From contig NZ_MNBL01000149.1 in NCBI RefSeq assembly GCF_001879695.1, positions 1 to 36,240 on the forward strand: 36,240 nucleotides of DNA, read 5' to 3'. This DNA comes from Nioella sediminis. Lineage in GTDB: Bacteria; Pseudomonadota; Alphaproteobacteria; Rhodobacterales; Rhodobacteraceae. How positions within the stretch are numbered: position 1 is the first letter of the stretch; each line of letters opens with the position of its first letter. The notes under the pieces are model-generated. The model made no database searches. It was not told the DNA's origin and saw only the letters and a program-made list of their open reading frames with translations. Below are positions 1 through 8,894 of the stretch, in pieces. A program made the position numbers and the translations under genes.

Positions 1-13
1 TTTCGTCAGGCTA

Positions 14-985
14 TCAGCGATCCAGCATCCCGCGAAGCTCGGCGGCGATTTCGGCACCGGCATTTTCGGCTGTCATCGCCCATGCCGCGTCCATGGCCAT
101 CGCTTCGTAGCGGGCAGCCTCTTCTTCGGGCAGCATGAGATGGTTGAACCCGGCAGCCTCTTGCGCGGCGCGCTCGGTCGCGATGTCGTCGGCCCAGATA
201 TTGTCCATCCGGGGCGCGAAATCTTCACGCAGGAATGTAACGAAGCGTTCCTGAAGATCCGGCGACATTTCGTTGAACAGGTCCATGTTCATCAGCACCG
301 GGAAACCGGCACGGTAGACACCGGGCTGGATGACCGATGAAACCAGGCCCTCGAACTGTGCGGCCTGACCGAGCGGGCCTTGCATGAACCCGTCGATGGT
401 GCCGCGTTCCAGCGCTGTGTAGATCTCCTGCATGGGCAGAACGATCGGCTCTGCACCAAGGGCCTGCACCAGAGGCAGAAGCGTCGGGAAAACACGGATG
501 CGCTGCCCTTCGAGATCCGCAAGGCTGGTGACTTCCTCGCCCATGTAGATCTGGAAATTCAGTTGCGTGGCCGGGATCTCGCCGATGAAGGCAAGGCCCT
601 GTTCGGCGTGCAGCTCGGTCATCCGCTCGTGGTAGTCGGTGGCCGCGATTTCTTCGTAGTTCAGGAAAGACAGGTTCATCGTGCCCGATGTCGGCACAAG
701 GCCCTGGTAGTAGCTGGGGCTGGTATAGGTCATCCCCATGGCACCGTTGCGCACGCCTTCGGCCTGCCCGAATGGCGGCATGACCTCGGGGCCACCCCGC
801 CAGGTGATCTCGATCTCACCTGCGAAGCGCTCGTTCACTTCCTCCACGAATTGCGCGAAGGGTTGGGTGATGTAGACGGCCCGAGGGGCCAAGGTCACGG
901 CATTGATCTGGACCGGATCGGCAAAAGCCGGAGCGGCAATGGCAAGACTCGCCGCAACCAAAGCGGTGCTAAACACGTGTTTCAT
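14..985 (-). CDS. dctP: TRAP transporter solute-binding protein (DctP family)
   Basis: This is a periplasmic receptor of a tripartite (TRAP) transporter, which would hand an organic acid or similar ligand to a DctQ/DctM membrane pair. The 323-residue protein opens with a signal peptide (MKHVFSTALVAASLAIAAPAFA, cleavage after AFA) and has the family hallmark around LERGTIDGF. I start it at the ATG at 985, which has GGGAG six bases upstream; the open frame extends further only as a shadow of the next gene. The start lies 17 bases inside the end of the flavin monooxygenase gene, which suggests coupled translation. No membrane subunits are visible; they would lie beyond the left edge. The ligand cannot be read from the sequence; the catabolic neighbours suggest an aromatic or other organic acid. 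Confidence 0.9.
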   Translation of the reverse strand: MKHVFSTALVAASLAIAAPAFADPVQINAVTLAPRAVYITQPFAQFVEEVNERFAGEIEITWRGGPEVMPPFGQAEGVRNGAMGMTYTSPSYYQGLVPTSGTMNLSFLNYEEIAATDYHERMTELHAEQGLAFIGEIPATQLNFQIYMGEEVTSLADLEGQRIRVFPTLLPLVQALGAEPIVLPMQEIYTALERGTIDGFMQGPLGQAAQFEGLVSSVIQPGVYRAGFPVLMNMDLFNEMSPDLQERFVTFLREDFAPRMDNIWADDIATERAAQEAAGFNHLMLPEEEAARYEAMAMDAAWAMTAENAGAEIAAELRGMLDR

Positions 986-2132
986 GGGAACTCCCGTTGT
1001 GATTGGTATCATTGAGCGGCGTGGTCCAGGCATTGTACCCATAGACCCAATCCGCATTGCCGGCTTTCTTGAGCCAGTCATTGGCAAGCGAGCTTTCCTG
1101 GACCCGCGCGGTGCGGGGCTTGCGTTCCGTCTCATACCGCGCGAGCGCGGCGTCGATATCGTCGGGGTCACTGTCGAGCGCGCGGGCCAGCACCACCGCA
1201 TCCTCGATGGCCATGCAGGCCCCCTGTGCCATGAAGGGCACCATCGGATGCGCGGCGTCCCCCAGAAGCGTCGCGCGCCCCTTGGCCCATTGCGGCATCG
1301 GATCGCGCACATGCAGCGCAGAACGCGTGACCTCGTCCAGCGCATCCAGCAATTTGCGGGCGTCTTCGTGGAAATTGGCATAGGCGCGGCGCAGCTCTTC
1401 CACATCGCCGGGCAACGTCCAGCCTTCTTCGGACCATTCGTCCTGTGGCAAGGTGGCAAAGACGAAGATGTCCTGGCCCTGGGTGAGGGGGAAGGTCACG
1501 ATCTGCTTTTCCGGCATCTCGCCCCACCACTTGGTGAAGGCATCTGCATCGCGAAGCCCGGCAGCCTTGTCGCGCGGGAATGTCCCGCGATAGGACACCA
1601 TGCCGGTATAGCGTGGATGGTCTTCGCCCCAAAGCGCCGTGCGCACGACCGAGTGAATGCCGTCCGCGCCGATCACCAGATCGAAAGCCGCGCTGGTGCC
1701 ATCGGCAAATCCCAGCTCCGCCTTGCCGTCATCGAGGCGCAGGGTCACGGCCTCGCGGCCAAGCTGGAACCTGTCGTCGGGCAACTGCGCCCGCAGGGCA
1801 TCCAGCAGGTCGGCCCGGTGGATCGTCAACTGCGGGGCACCGTATTTCTCCTCGGCCGCCGCGCTCATTGGCAGGCGCGAGGTTTCCTCGCCGCTAATGC
1901 CATCGCGGCTGATGCGAAAGCTGGGGCGGGCGGCGCTGTCGCGCAGGTAGGCGCCAACGCCCAGTTGATCCAATGCGAAGACGGCGTTTGGCGTCAGGTT
2001 GATATCTGCCCCGACCCGGTTGATCGCTCGCGCCTTTTCGAACACCTGAACATCGTGCCCTGCGCGGCCAAGCGCGATGGCAGCGCACAGGCCACCGATT
2101 CCGCCACCACATATGCCGATAGAAAGTGTCAC
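969..2132 (-). CDS. FAD-dependent monooxygenase (salicylate hydroxylase-like)
   Basis: This is a 387-residue class A flavoprotein monooxygenase that would use NAD(P)H and O2 to hydroxylate an aromatic ring. The N-terminal Rossmann fingerprint GxGxxG is at residues 9-14, the DG motif around residues 151-160 (DLVIGADGIH), and the second FAD motif GDAAHP at 291-296. Length and motifs fit the salicylate-1-monooxygenase/6-hydroxynicotinate-monooxygenase group, but the substrate is not determined. The start is GTG at 2132 with AAGGGG about six bases upstream. It is the first gene of the two-gene unit with dctP and overlaps it by 17 bases. An operator-like element lies 26 bases upstream of the start. 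Confidence 0.88.
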   Translation of the reverse strand: MTLSIGICGGGIGGLCAAIALGRAGHDVQVFEKARAINRVGADINLTPNAVFALDQLGVGAYLRDSAARPSFRISRDGISGEETSRLPMSAAAEEKYGAPQLTIHRADLLDALRAQLPDDRFQLGREAVTLRLDDGKAELGFADGTSAAFDLVIGADGIHSVVRTALWGEDHPRYTGMVSYRGTFPRDKAAGLRDADAFTKWWGEMPEKQIVTFPLTQGQDIFVFATLPQDEWSEEGWTLPGDVEELRRAYANFHEDARKLLDALDEVTRSALHVRDPMPQWAKGRATLLGDAAHPMVPFMAQGACMAIEDAVVLARALDSDPDDIDAALARYETERKPRTARVQESSLANDWLKKAGNADWVYGYNAWTTPLNDTNHNGSSHETRV

Positions 2133-2157
2133 CTGCGCCCCTTTGCTATTGCCAAGT

Positions 2158-2180
2158 GTTCTATATTGAACTATATGTTC
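2158..2180. promoter_or_regulatory. Putative IclR operator, copy 1
   Basis: The element has three half-sites in the order GTTC-N6-GAAC-N5-GTTC, i.e. two overlapping inverted repeats that share the middle GAAC. It sits between the divergent monooxygenase (start 2132) and iclR (start 2277) genes. The same 23-base architecture recurs at 9801-9823 before the other minus-strand operon. IclR proteins commonly bind such short inverted repeats as tetramers. Assignment to this regulator is inference. Confidence 0.6.
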
Positions 2181-2276
2181 AAAGATAGGTTATGTGGCCC
2201 CGTGCGGTCAATAGTTTTCCGTTGAGCGGGTCCTTGCGCCGACAGCCCGCTTTGCCTGAAGGACAGGATTATTCTC

Positions 2277-3083
2277 ATGGGTGACACAGCTTCCCAGACC
2301 CCCTATTCCGTTCCCCCGGTGGAGCGGGCCCTGAAACTTCTGCACTACATCGGTGCAGGTAATCGGGCGCGTAATCTGTCGACGGTGTCGCGCGACCTCG
2401 GAATCAACCGCACGACCCTGATCCGCCTGATCCATACCCTTGCGGATCATCGCATGATCGAGGAACTCGGCGATGGCGGCGGCTATCGTCTGGGGGCAGG
2501 AATGGTCAGTCTCGGGGCGCAGGCCATTCAGGGGCGGGACATGGTCCAGGTCTGCCAGCCGATCCTGAGAGATCTGTGCCGCGACACCGGCATGTCCGCC
2601 CATTTGGGCGTGCTTGACGGGCGCGACATCATCTATCTGGGACGCGAGGCCCCCAATTCTCATCTCGTCAGCAATGTGCGCACCGGGTCGCGGCTGTCGG
2701 CCCATGCGTCGTCCATCGGGCGTGCCATTCTGGCGGAGCATTCCGACACGCAATTGCGGCAGATCTTCTCGGGCGACCTGCCCGAGCCTGCAACCGACAA
2801 GACACCGCAGACGATCGAGGCGATCATTCGTCAGGCCCACCATGACAAGGCCGAAGGTTTCGCCTGGAGCGAAGGGAACTTCGAGGCGGGCATCGGGTCC
2901 TGTGCCGCGGCGATCTTCGATCATACCGGGCAGGTGGTGGGTGGCATCAACGTTTCCGGCCCCGAGGCGCGGTTCTCTGCCGGTGGGTCGGGACGCGATG
3001 GCGCCCTGATCGACGCGGTCACATCTGCTGCGCGCCGGGCCTCCGCTGCCTTGGGCTGTACCGTACCAAGGGGCGACGCCTGA
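2277..3083 (+). CDS. IclR-family transcriptional regulator
   Basis: This 268-residue regulator has the two IclR parts. The N-terminal winged helix-turn-helix covers about residues 15-80 (VERALKLLHYI, then a recognition region around NRTTLIRLIHTL). The C-terminal effector domain contains AHLGVLDGRDIIYLGR, a GSRLSAHASSIGRAILA segment and the terminal GGINVSGP strand. The ATG at 2277 is preceded by AAGGACAGG. The gene diverges from the monooxygenase-dctP unit and faces the end of the long catabolic operon. It is probably the local regulator of both units, with a ring-type acid as ligand. Whether it activates or represses cannot be told. Confidence 0.92.
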   Translation: MGDTASQTPYSVPPVERALKLLHYIGAGNRARNLSTVSRDLGINRTTLIRLIHTLADHRMIEELGDGGGYRLGAGMVSLGAQAIQGRDMVQVCQPILRDLCRDTGMSAHLGVLDGRDIIYLGREAPNSHLVSNVRTGSRLSAHASSIGRAILAEHSDTQLRQIFSGDLPEPATDKTPQTIEAIIRQAHHDKAEGFAWSEGNFEAGIGSCAAAIFDHTGQVVGGINVSGPEARFSAGGSGRDGALIDAVTSAARRASAALGCTVPRGDA

Positions 3084-3127
3084 CCGGCGGAGCGCCTGAA
3101 GGCTGCTGTCGCAAGTCAGATCGGGGC

Positions 3128-3152
3128 CCGGCATATCGTGGCGCGATGCCGG
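3128..3152. terminator. Hairpin between convergent iclR and aldehyde dehydrogenase
   Basis: A perfect 7-bp stem (CCGGCAT/ATGCCGG) with an 11-base loop lies between the iclR stop (3083) and the aldehyde dehydrogenase stop (3224). There is no T-tract on either side, so it is a weak, possibly bidirectional terminator candidate. Confidence 0.3.
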
Positions 3153-3223
3153 TGCAAGGCGCGAAGTAGCGGGCGAGAGGCAAAACCGCCCCGCGTGCCG
3201 GGCAGGACCCTGAGAGGACGTCG

Positions 3224-4702
3224 CTAAGGCCATCTGGCCCATGGGTGCGGCTGGCCTGACATATCCTCGTAGATCGACTTCTGCCGTTGATAGGCCCGCA
3301 GCCCCGCGCGGCCTTTTTCGCGGCCCATGCCGCTGTCACCATCGCCGCCAAAGGGCGTCGAGATCGAGAATTGCTTGTAGGTGTTGATCCAGACCGTGCC
3401 CGCCCGGATGGCGCGGGCGACTCGCTGGCTGCGGCGGTGATCGGTCGACCAGATGCCGCACGCCAAGCCGTAGTCATTGTCGTTGCCCTGCGCGATCACG
3501 TCGGCTTCGTCCTCGAAGGGCATCACCACCAGCACCGGGCCGAAAATCTCTTCACGGCAGGTTCGTGCGGTGTTGTCGAGCCCGCCGATGATGGTTGGCA
3601 GGTAATAGGCACCGTCTTTCTGCGCCGTATCCTTGGGCCGCGCGCCACCACACAGGATGTCTCCGCCTTCATCGCGCGCCATGGCCACATAGCGCTCCAC
3701 GCTCTCGCGATGGTCGTGATGAACCAGCGACGATACCTGCGTGGCCGCGTCAAAAGGATGGCCGACCACCAGTGCCTGCGTGGCGGCGACCAGTCGCTCG
3801 GTGAACGTGTCGAAGATGCTGCGCTGCACGAACAGGCGCGATCCGGCGATGCAGCTTTGGCCGGATGACGAGAAGATGCCGAACAGAATCCCCGCGATGG
3901 CAAGATCGGCGTCGCAATCGTCGAACACGATCGTGGGCGACTTGCCCCCCAGTTCCAGCGAAACGGGCATCAGCTTGTCCGCCGCCGCATGGGCCAATCT
4001 GCGCCCCGTCGCGGTGCCCCCGGTGAACGAGACCTTGGCAATATCGCGGTGTTCGACCAGCAGATTGCCAACCTCGCGCCCGGATCCGGGCAGAACGGAC
4101 AGCAGCCCCTGGGGCAGGCCCGCCTCTCCGGCGATCTGTGCAAGTTCAAGGCTGACCAATGGCGACCAACTGGCCGGTTTCAGCAGCACTGCATTGCCCG
4201 CGGCGAGGGCCGGGGCGATTTTCTGAGCGTCGGATGCAATGGGGGAATTCCACGGCGTGATCGCCGCGACCAGCCCAAGCGGCTCGTGGATCGAGGCGGT
4301 GATATAGTCGCCCCGTGGTACGGTCAGCAGGTCGTCCGAGGTTTCCGCAACGGCCGCGAAATAGCGGAAGGTTGCCGCCGCCGAGGCCGCAAGGGCGCGC
4401 GTTTCCGTCAGCGTCTTGGAGGTATCCCGGCTCTGCACCCAAGCGATACGCTCGATACTGGCGGCGATCCGCTCCGAGATGCGGTACAGCACCGTCGCGC
4501 GGTCGTGCGGTTTCAGCGCCCCCCAGGATGGCTGCGCGTCCTGCGCGCGGGCGATGGCAAGCTCCACATCCTGCGCCGACGCGCCGTTAATCACGGTGTT
4601 CACGCACCCCTCTGCCGCGAAATGCGAGGTGATCGGTGCGCCGCGCCCTGTTTGCCAGATGCCGCCGACAAAGATCCGGTTGTCGCGAAATGTCTGCTCC
4701 AT
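3224..4702 (-). CDS. Aldehyde dehydrogenase (NAD(P)+)
   Basis: This 492-residue member of the aldehyde dehydrogenase superfamily oxidises an aldehyde to the acid. All key residues are present: the Asn of TPWNSP (N152), the cofactor-binding Lys of LLKPAS (K175), the general base Glu of LELGGKSP (E250) and the nucleophile Cys of GQSC (C284). It is the last gene of the six-gene operon and starts 7 bases after the aspartate dehydrogenase stop. Placed beside a ThDP-dependent 2-oxo-acid decarboxylase-type enzyme, it plausibly oxidises the aldehyde released by that enzyme, as in the benzoylformate route. This role is inferred; the exact aldehyde is unknown. Confidence 0.93.
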   Translation of the reverse strand: MEQTFRDNRIFVGGIWQTGRGAPITSHFAAEGCVNTVINGASAQDVELAIARAQDAQPSWGALKPHDRATVLYRISERIAASIERIAWVQSRDTSKTLTETRALAASAAATFRYFAAVAETSDDLLTVPRGDYITASIHEPLGLVAAITPWNSPIASDAQKIAPALAAGNAVLLKPASWSPLVSLELAQIAGEAGLPQGLLSVLPGSGREVGNLLVEHRDIAKVSFTGGTATGRRLAHAAADKLMPVSLELGGKSPTIVFDDCDADLAIAGILFGIFSSSGQSCIAGSRLFVQRSIFDTFTERLVAATQALVVGHPFDAATQVSSLVHHDHRESVERYVAMARDEGGDILCGGARPKDTAQKDGAYYLPTIIGGLDNTARTCREEIFGPVLVVMPFEDEADVIAQGNDNDYGLACGIWSTDHRRSQRVARAIRAGTVWINTYKQFSISTPFGGDGDSGMGREKGRAGLRAYQRQKSIYEDMSGQPHPWARWP

Positions 4703-4709
4703 GGTGCCC

Positions 4710-5519
4710 TCAGATGGCGATCGCGGCGCGCCGGTTCATGACGGCACGTGCGATGCTGTAAACGGTGGATCGAGAGGTTTTGGGGTTGTCGGGCGACGGC
4801 TTTCCGACCAGTTGCATGGAAAACTCCATGGCCTGCGACGCGACGCTGAAGGCATGGGTGTTTTCCGTTGTGCCGGGGTCCGCGACAAGGCGCACCTCGG
4901 TCTTGTCCATTCCCAGCCCGGCCATCGCAAGGGTTGCAGCGACATTGGCGTTTTTGGGAAAGCGCCGCGCTGCTTCTCGCGCAGTCCCCTCGAAGAACGT
5001 CAGGGGTTTTGTCAGCGCGGCAAGGTCGGTCACCTCCTCGGCAGGGGTTCCGGCCCATGCGGCGGGCGGCTTGGTTCCGGTGTAGCGAACCGAAGTCAGC
5101 CCCGACAGCCGCGCTGCGCCAAGTGCATCTATCCCGCCAATAGCACCGGAAGGAACAACGCATTGCGCGCCGGAAGCGCGGGCGGCCGCCTCAAGTTCGC
5201 GGGCCAGATCGGCATCCGCCAATGCGCCGACAGAGGCAAGGATCAGGTCCGTGCCGCTGGTCAGCACCGTTGCACCATAATGCGCCACCGCGCGATGACC
5301 GGCACATTCCACGACCACATCGGGGCCTGTCGCCAGCAGCGCCGCCAGATCCGATGTCACCGAGATGTCTGCACCCAGCATTGCGCGAAGCTCTGCCTCG
5401 CGTCCGGAACGCACAAGGACGGTTACCTTCTCGGGCGCAATGGTCTGCGCGCCCAGAATATCAATCAGGTCGCGGGCTATCGCGCCGAACCCGATGATCA
5501 CCACATGCCCAAGGCTCAT
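4710..5519 (-). CDS. nadX: L-aspartate dehydrogenase-like oxidoreductase
   Basis: This 269-residue protein belongs to the NadX/aspartate dehydrogenase family (deamination of L-aspartate or an analogue to the oxo acid with NAD(P)+). It has an N-terminal Rossmann motif (IIGFGAIA, residues 8-15), PSGAIGGID (123-131), the family signature PKNANVAATLA (188-198) and the proposed catalytic His in NTH (H222). The start overlaps the stop of the ThDP enzyme by four bases (ATGA), showing translational coupling. Its place in a catabolic operon, rather than with nadA/nadB/nadC, argues for a degradative role on an amino or imino acid instead of NAD synthesis. The gene symbol reflects family only. Confidence 0.85.
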   Translation of the reverse strand: MSLGHVVIIGFGAIARDLIDILGAQTIAPEKVTVLVRSGREAELRAMLGADISVTSDLAALLATGPDVVVECAGHRAVAHYGATVLTSGTDLILASVGALADADLARELEAAARASGAQCVVPSGAIGGIDALGAARLSGLTSVRYTGTKPPAAWAGTPAEEVTDLAALTKPLTFFEGTAREAARRFPKNANVAATLAMAGLGMDKTEVRLVADPGTTENTHAFSVASQAMEFSMQLVGKPSPDNPKTSRSTVYSIARAVMNRRAAIAI

Positions 5520-7165
5520 GTCTTGCCACCCGCAGCCCCCGCGGGCGGTCCGGCAAAGGATTCCGCGAAGGGGCCAATGGCGACCATGTCGACTTCGACG
5601 ACCGCGGGACCGTCCCGGCCAAGGGTCGCGTCCAGGGCTTGGGGAAAGTCCTCGATCCGGTCAATGCGGACATGGGGCATGTCGATGGACTGGCACAGCA
5701 CGCCGAAATCGGGCGTCTTGAGCTTGGAATAATGCCGCCGCCCTTCATATTGCGCGTCCTGGATGTTTTCGATCACGCCGTAGGCCGCATCGTTCATCAG
5801 CACGAACGTGATCGGCAGATCTGCGTCTACCGCCGTGATCAGTTCGGCAATCCCGAGCTGCGCGCCACCATCGCCCACCAGTGCGATGGTGCGCGACTCT
5901 GATCCTGCCGCGGCCCCGATGGCCATGGCAATCCCCTGCCCGATGCCGCCCCCGAGGGCGTGGACACCCAGATGCGGGGCGGCGATGTGAACATATCGGT
6001 TTCCGAAGGTGGAGTTCGAGATCGTCACATCGCGCACCCAGGGATGTCCCCCTTGCGGCACCACCGACAGAAGGTGATCGGCCACCACCTGATAGGGGCC
6101 AAGGCGCCCGCGCAGCGCACCTTCCGATTTCGCGCGGGCAACGGCGATGTCGTAATGCAACTGCGGGTCGGTGCCGAGCGTGTCTGGCAAACGGTCCAGC
6201 AAGCCGCGCAGCGTTGCCGCAGCATCCCCGCACAGGAACCCGTCCACGGGGTAATTGCGCCCGCCCTGCGTCGGCTCCACGTCGATCTGGAACAGCGGGC
6301 GCGGCAGCGGCATCTTGTTGTTGCGCGTCTCGTTGCCCCGAAGCCGCGAGCCGACCACGATCATCAGGTCGCAGCTTTGATAGATCGCTTCTGCCTCGGG
6401 TGTCATGTTGAAGGCCCCAAGCGTGCCCTTGTGGCTTTCGGGAACAACGGCGCGCCCCTGGGTGGAGCTGACAGCACCAAATCCGCGTTCGACAAGTTCT
6501 AGCGCCTCTGCTCCGGCCCCGCGCGCCCCGCCGCCAAGCCAGATCATCGGTCGTTTCGCGGCCTTCACCCGCTCGGCCAGCAGATCGAGAGAGGTCTCCT
6601 CCACCGGTGGCAGGGCCGGGCGCGGCGGGGTCAGGGGCAGCCCGGAAACGGCGGGAATGCGCTGCACATCGACCGGAATCTCAAGGCTTACCGGCCCGGT
6701 TGGCGGCGTCATCGCCGCGCGGATCGCTGCTGACAGCGTGCCCAGGACGCCGGTTTCGTCCCAGATGCGGAACACGGCCTTGGACACCCCGCGCAGCATC
6801 TCTGGCTGCTTGGGCACATCGTGAATTGCTGCGCGGTCCTGGTCCATGTAGGGCCGGTCGATCTGTGTGGTCAGATGCAGCACCCGGCTGCCTGCGGTCA
6901 GCGCCTCGGCCTGTGCGCCCGCTGCATTGCCTGCCGCCGTCCCGGTCGAGGTCAGCGCTACGCCCAACTGCCCCGAGACCCGGGAAAAGGCGTCGGCCAT
7001 ATTCATCGCCCCCGCCTCGCCGCGCGCCGGAATGAAGCGGATACGCCCCTGTTCCGCCACCGCGTCGAGGATCGGCATGTTATGGATCGAAATGACGCCG
7101 AACATGGTCGTAACGCCCGCATCGGCAAGCGCTTGGGCAATCTGGTGGCCAACGGTCTGGGTCAT
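5516..7165 (-). CDS. ThDP-dependent enzyme (acetolactate synthase / benzoylformate decarboxylase superfamily)
   Basis: This 549-residue thiamine-diphosphate enzyme has the usual three-domain order. The N-terminal PYR domain carries the cofactor-activating Glu in ARGEAGAMNMADA (E50). The central domain contains the segment with GSRLRGNETRN. The C-terminal PP domain has the ThDP/Mg motif starting GDGG (431) and ending in N458, 27 residues later. Members decarboxylate 2-oxo acids or join them. Without the FAD-specific and active-site context I cannot choose between synthase and decarboxylase; the neighbouring aldehyde dehydrogenase favours a decarboxylase releasing an aldehyde. It overlaps nadX by four bases. 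Confidence 0.88.
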   Translation of the reverse strand: MTQTVGHQIAQALADAGVTTMFGVISIHNMPILDAVAEQGRIRFIPARGEAGAMNMADAFSRVSGQLGVALTSTGTAAGNAAGAQAEALTAGSRVLHLTTQIDRPYMDQDRAAIHDVPKQPEMLRGVSKAVFRIWDETGVLGTLSAAIRAAMTPPTGPVSLEIPVDVQRIPAVSGLPLTPPRPALPPVEETSLDLLAERVKAAKRPMIWLGGGARGAGAEALELVERGFGAVSSTQGRAVVPESHKGTLGAFNMTPEAEAIYQSCDLMIVVGSRLRGNETRNNKMPLPRPLFQIDVEPTQGGRNYPVDGFLCGDAAATLRGLLDRLPDTLGTDPQLHYDIAVARAKSEGALRGRLGPYQVVADHLLSVVPQGGHPWVRDVTISNSTFGNRYVHIAAPHLGVHALGGGIGQGIAMAIGAAAGSESRTIALVGDGGAQLGIAELITAVDADLPITFVLMNDAAYGVIENIQDAQYEGRRHYSKLKTPDFGVLCQSIDMPHVRIDRIEDFPQALDATLGRDGPAVVEVDMVAIGPFAESFAGPPAGAAGGKT

Positions 7166-7189
7166 GGGGCTTGGATCTTTCGTCAGGGA

Positions 7190-7981
7190 TCAGGCAAAGC
7201 GCGACACGCCGCCCGAGATTTCAAGCTTGGCGCCGGTGATGTAGCTGGCGGCGGGTGAGGCGAGGAAGGCGATGGCGCGCGCGGGTTCCTGAGGTTGACC
7301 AAGACGGCCAAGCGGGATGGCCTTCGCGCTCGCCAGTGCCGCGAACCACTCTTCCCGGCTCTGGCCCTTGTTCTCGCGCGCCTCGAAGCGGCGCTGCCAC
7401 TGGGCACTGTCCACCAGCCCCAAAAGGATCGAATTGACGCGGATCTGAGGTGCCAGTTCCGTCGCCAGCGATTTCAGGAGGTTCTGAACGCCGGCACGTG
7501 CTGCCGAGGTACAGACCATATGAGGCTCTGGCTGGAGGGCCAGAAGCGAATTCACCGCGACAATCGCGCCGCTGCCGCTTTGGCGCAGCATCGTCTCAAA
7601 AGCGCGTATCGGGTGAAGCTGGCTGAAGAACTTCAGCTCCAACTCTTCGCGCCAGTCTGCGTCGCTGGTATCGGCATAGGTCGAGACGCGCCCCTGGCCT
7701 GCATTCGTGACAAGGGCGTCGCAGCCACCGAAGGTCTGCCGGACCTCATCGGCGAAGCCCGAGACCGCGGCTGCATCCAGCACCGAGACCGCGCGCCCCA
7801 GAACCCGGTCCGGTCCGAAGTCACGGGACAGGTTCGCCACCACGGAGTCCAGACGTTCCGCCCCGCGGGCACAAAGCGCCACCCGCGCACCGTCCTCCAG
7901 AAAGACGCGCACCGATGCCAGCCCGATCCCGGATGTTCCGCCAGTGACCACGATCGTGCGGTCTTTGAGCCCCAGATCCAT
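7190..7981 (-). CDS. SDR-family protein with altered catalytic site
   Basis: This 263-residue short-chain dehydrogenase/reductase has a clear NAD(P)-binding motif TGGTSGIG (13-20) and the NAG motif (93-95). The catalytic Ser is at S145 (VNS), but the expected Tyr thirteen residues later is Thr (T158) and the following Lys is Arg (R162): the segment reads CTSAARAG where YxxxK should be. It may therefore have a different mechanism, or a non-catalytic or isomerase-like role. The end of the protein (ITGAKLEISGG) is normal for the family. It starts 3 bases beyond the VOC gene stop, within the operon. Confidence 0.88.
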   Translation of the reverse strand: MDLGLKDRTIVVTGGTSGIGLASVRVFLEDGARVALCARGAERLDSVVANLSRDFGPDRVLGRAVSVLDAAAVSGFADEVRQTFGGCDALVTNAGQGRVSTYADTSDADWREELELKFFSQLHPIRAFETMLRQSGSGAIVAVNSLLALQPEPHMVCTSAARAGVQNLLKSLATELAPQIRVNSILLGLVDSAQWQRRFEARENKGQSREEWFAALASAKAIPLGRLGQPQEPARAIAFLASPAASYITGAKLEISGGVSRFA

Positions 7982-7984
7982 CGC

Positions 7985-8893
7985 TCAGCCTTCCTTTGGG
8001 AAGCCCGGGTCAGGCCGCCCGGCCATGACCGCGCGCTGTGCCGGTGTCGGCGGGCCCGCTGTCATCCACTGGTCCATTGCCTCGGGGTCGGTGCGCGACC
8101 AGACCTTTGGTTCATGCGTTTCCTCGTCGATCTGCTGCACCTCGGAGGTGAACTCGATCACGAAGCCCGAGGGAGAAACGAAATAGGCAAACGGGTTGTT
8201 GCCCGGCCCGTGCCGCCCCGGCCCCCAGCTTGGCACCTGCCCCTTCTGCTTCATCCGGCCGATGCCGCGCATGAAACTGTCGATGCCGGGCATCTCGAAG
8301 GCGACGTGATTGATCGAGGGATATTGCGCGCGAACCAGCGCAATGGCGTGGTGGTCGCTGCCGATCCGCAGGAACACCATCTGGTCCGCGGAATAGTCGC
8401 TGGTGCGAAAGCCCAGCATCTTTTCGTACCAGTTCTGCATCCCGTCCATGTCGGGCGTGTTCAGAACCACATGGCTGATCTTGCGCGGATAGGCATGAAC
8501 ATCGTCGGCCTCGCGCAACGCAATATCGCAGGTGATGCGCAGGCGGCGATTGTCGGGGTCGGCCAGCTCGAATCCGTAGCCGCCGAAGGGCCCGTCGAAT
8601 TCACCCGGTGCGCTGCGCAGATCCGCACCCTTCTCCTCAAGTTGCCGGTAGAGCCTGTCAACGCCATCGCGGTCCGGCATGCCGAAATGGATGTATTCGA
8701 TGCCGTAGGTCGCGTCGTCCTTGAGGCCATAGATGAAGGGCTGCTCGCCGGTTCCCCGCAGATAGGTGATCCCATCGTCTTCATGGGCCACGTGCAGACC
8801 CCATTGGTCCGTATAGAATGGGGCCGTCGCCGTTATTCCGGGGGCGCGCATCACGATGCCGCGCAGCTGGTGCAATCTGAGGTCTTCGGTCAT
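7985..8893 (-). CDS. Extradiol-type ring-cleavage dioxygenase (VOC superfamily, two-domain)
   Basis: This 302-residue protein has two vicinal-oxygen-chelate modules (about 8-125 and 137-260), like BphC/catechol 2,3-dioxygenases that cleave a dihydroxy ring next to the diol using Fe(II). The C-terminal module keeps a full metal triad: H141 (KISHVVLN), H196 (INHVAFEM) and E247 (GFVIEF). It also keeps the GRH(x)nPSGF stretch characteristic of type I extradiol enzymes. I start at the ATG at 8893, one base beyond the hydrolase stop and behind GAGGGAAC; the longer frame upstream is read-through of the hydrolase gene. The substrate is unknown; with the monooxygenase it suggests a hydroxylate-then-cleave route. 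Confidence 0.85.
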   Translation of the reverse strand: MTEDLRLHQLRGIVMRAPGITATAPFYTDQWGLHVAHEDDGITYLRGTGEQPFIYGLKDDATYGIEYIHFGMPDRDGVDRLYRQLEEKGADLRSAPGEFDGPFGGYGFELADPDNRRLRITCDIALREADDVHAYPRKISHVVLNTPDMDGMQNWYEKMLGFRTSDYSADQMVFLRIGSDHHAIALVRAQYPSINHVAFEMPGIDSFMRGIGRMKQKGQVPSWGPGRHGPGNNPFAYFVSPSGFVIEFTSEVQQIDEETHEPKVWSRTDPEAMDQWMTAGPPTPAQRAVMAGRPDPGFPKEG

Positions 8894-8894
8894 C

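Noticed and set aside
986-1459. N-terminal extension of the dctP frame
   Set aside because: The signal peptide begins at the ATG at 985 with a good ribosome site; the extension is a shadow of the monooxygenase gene.
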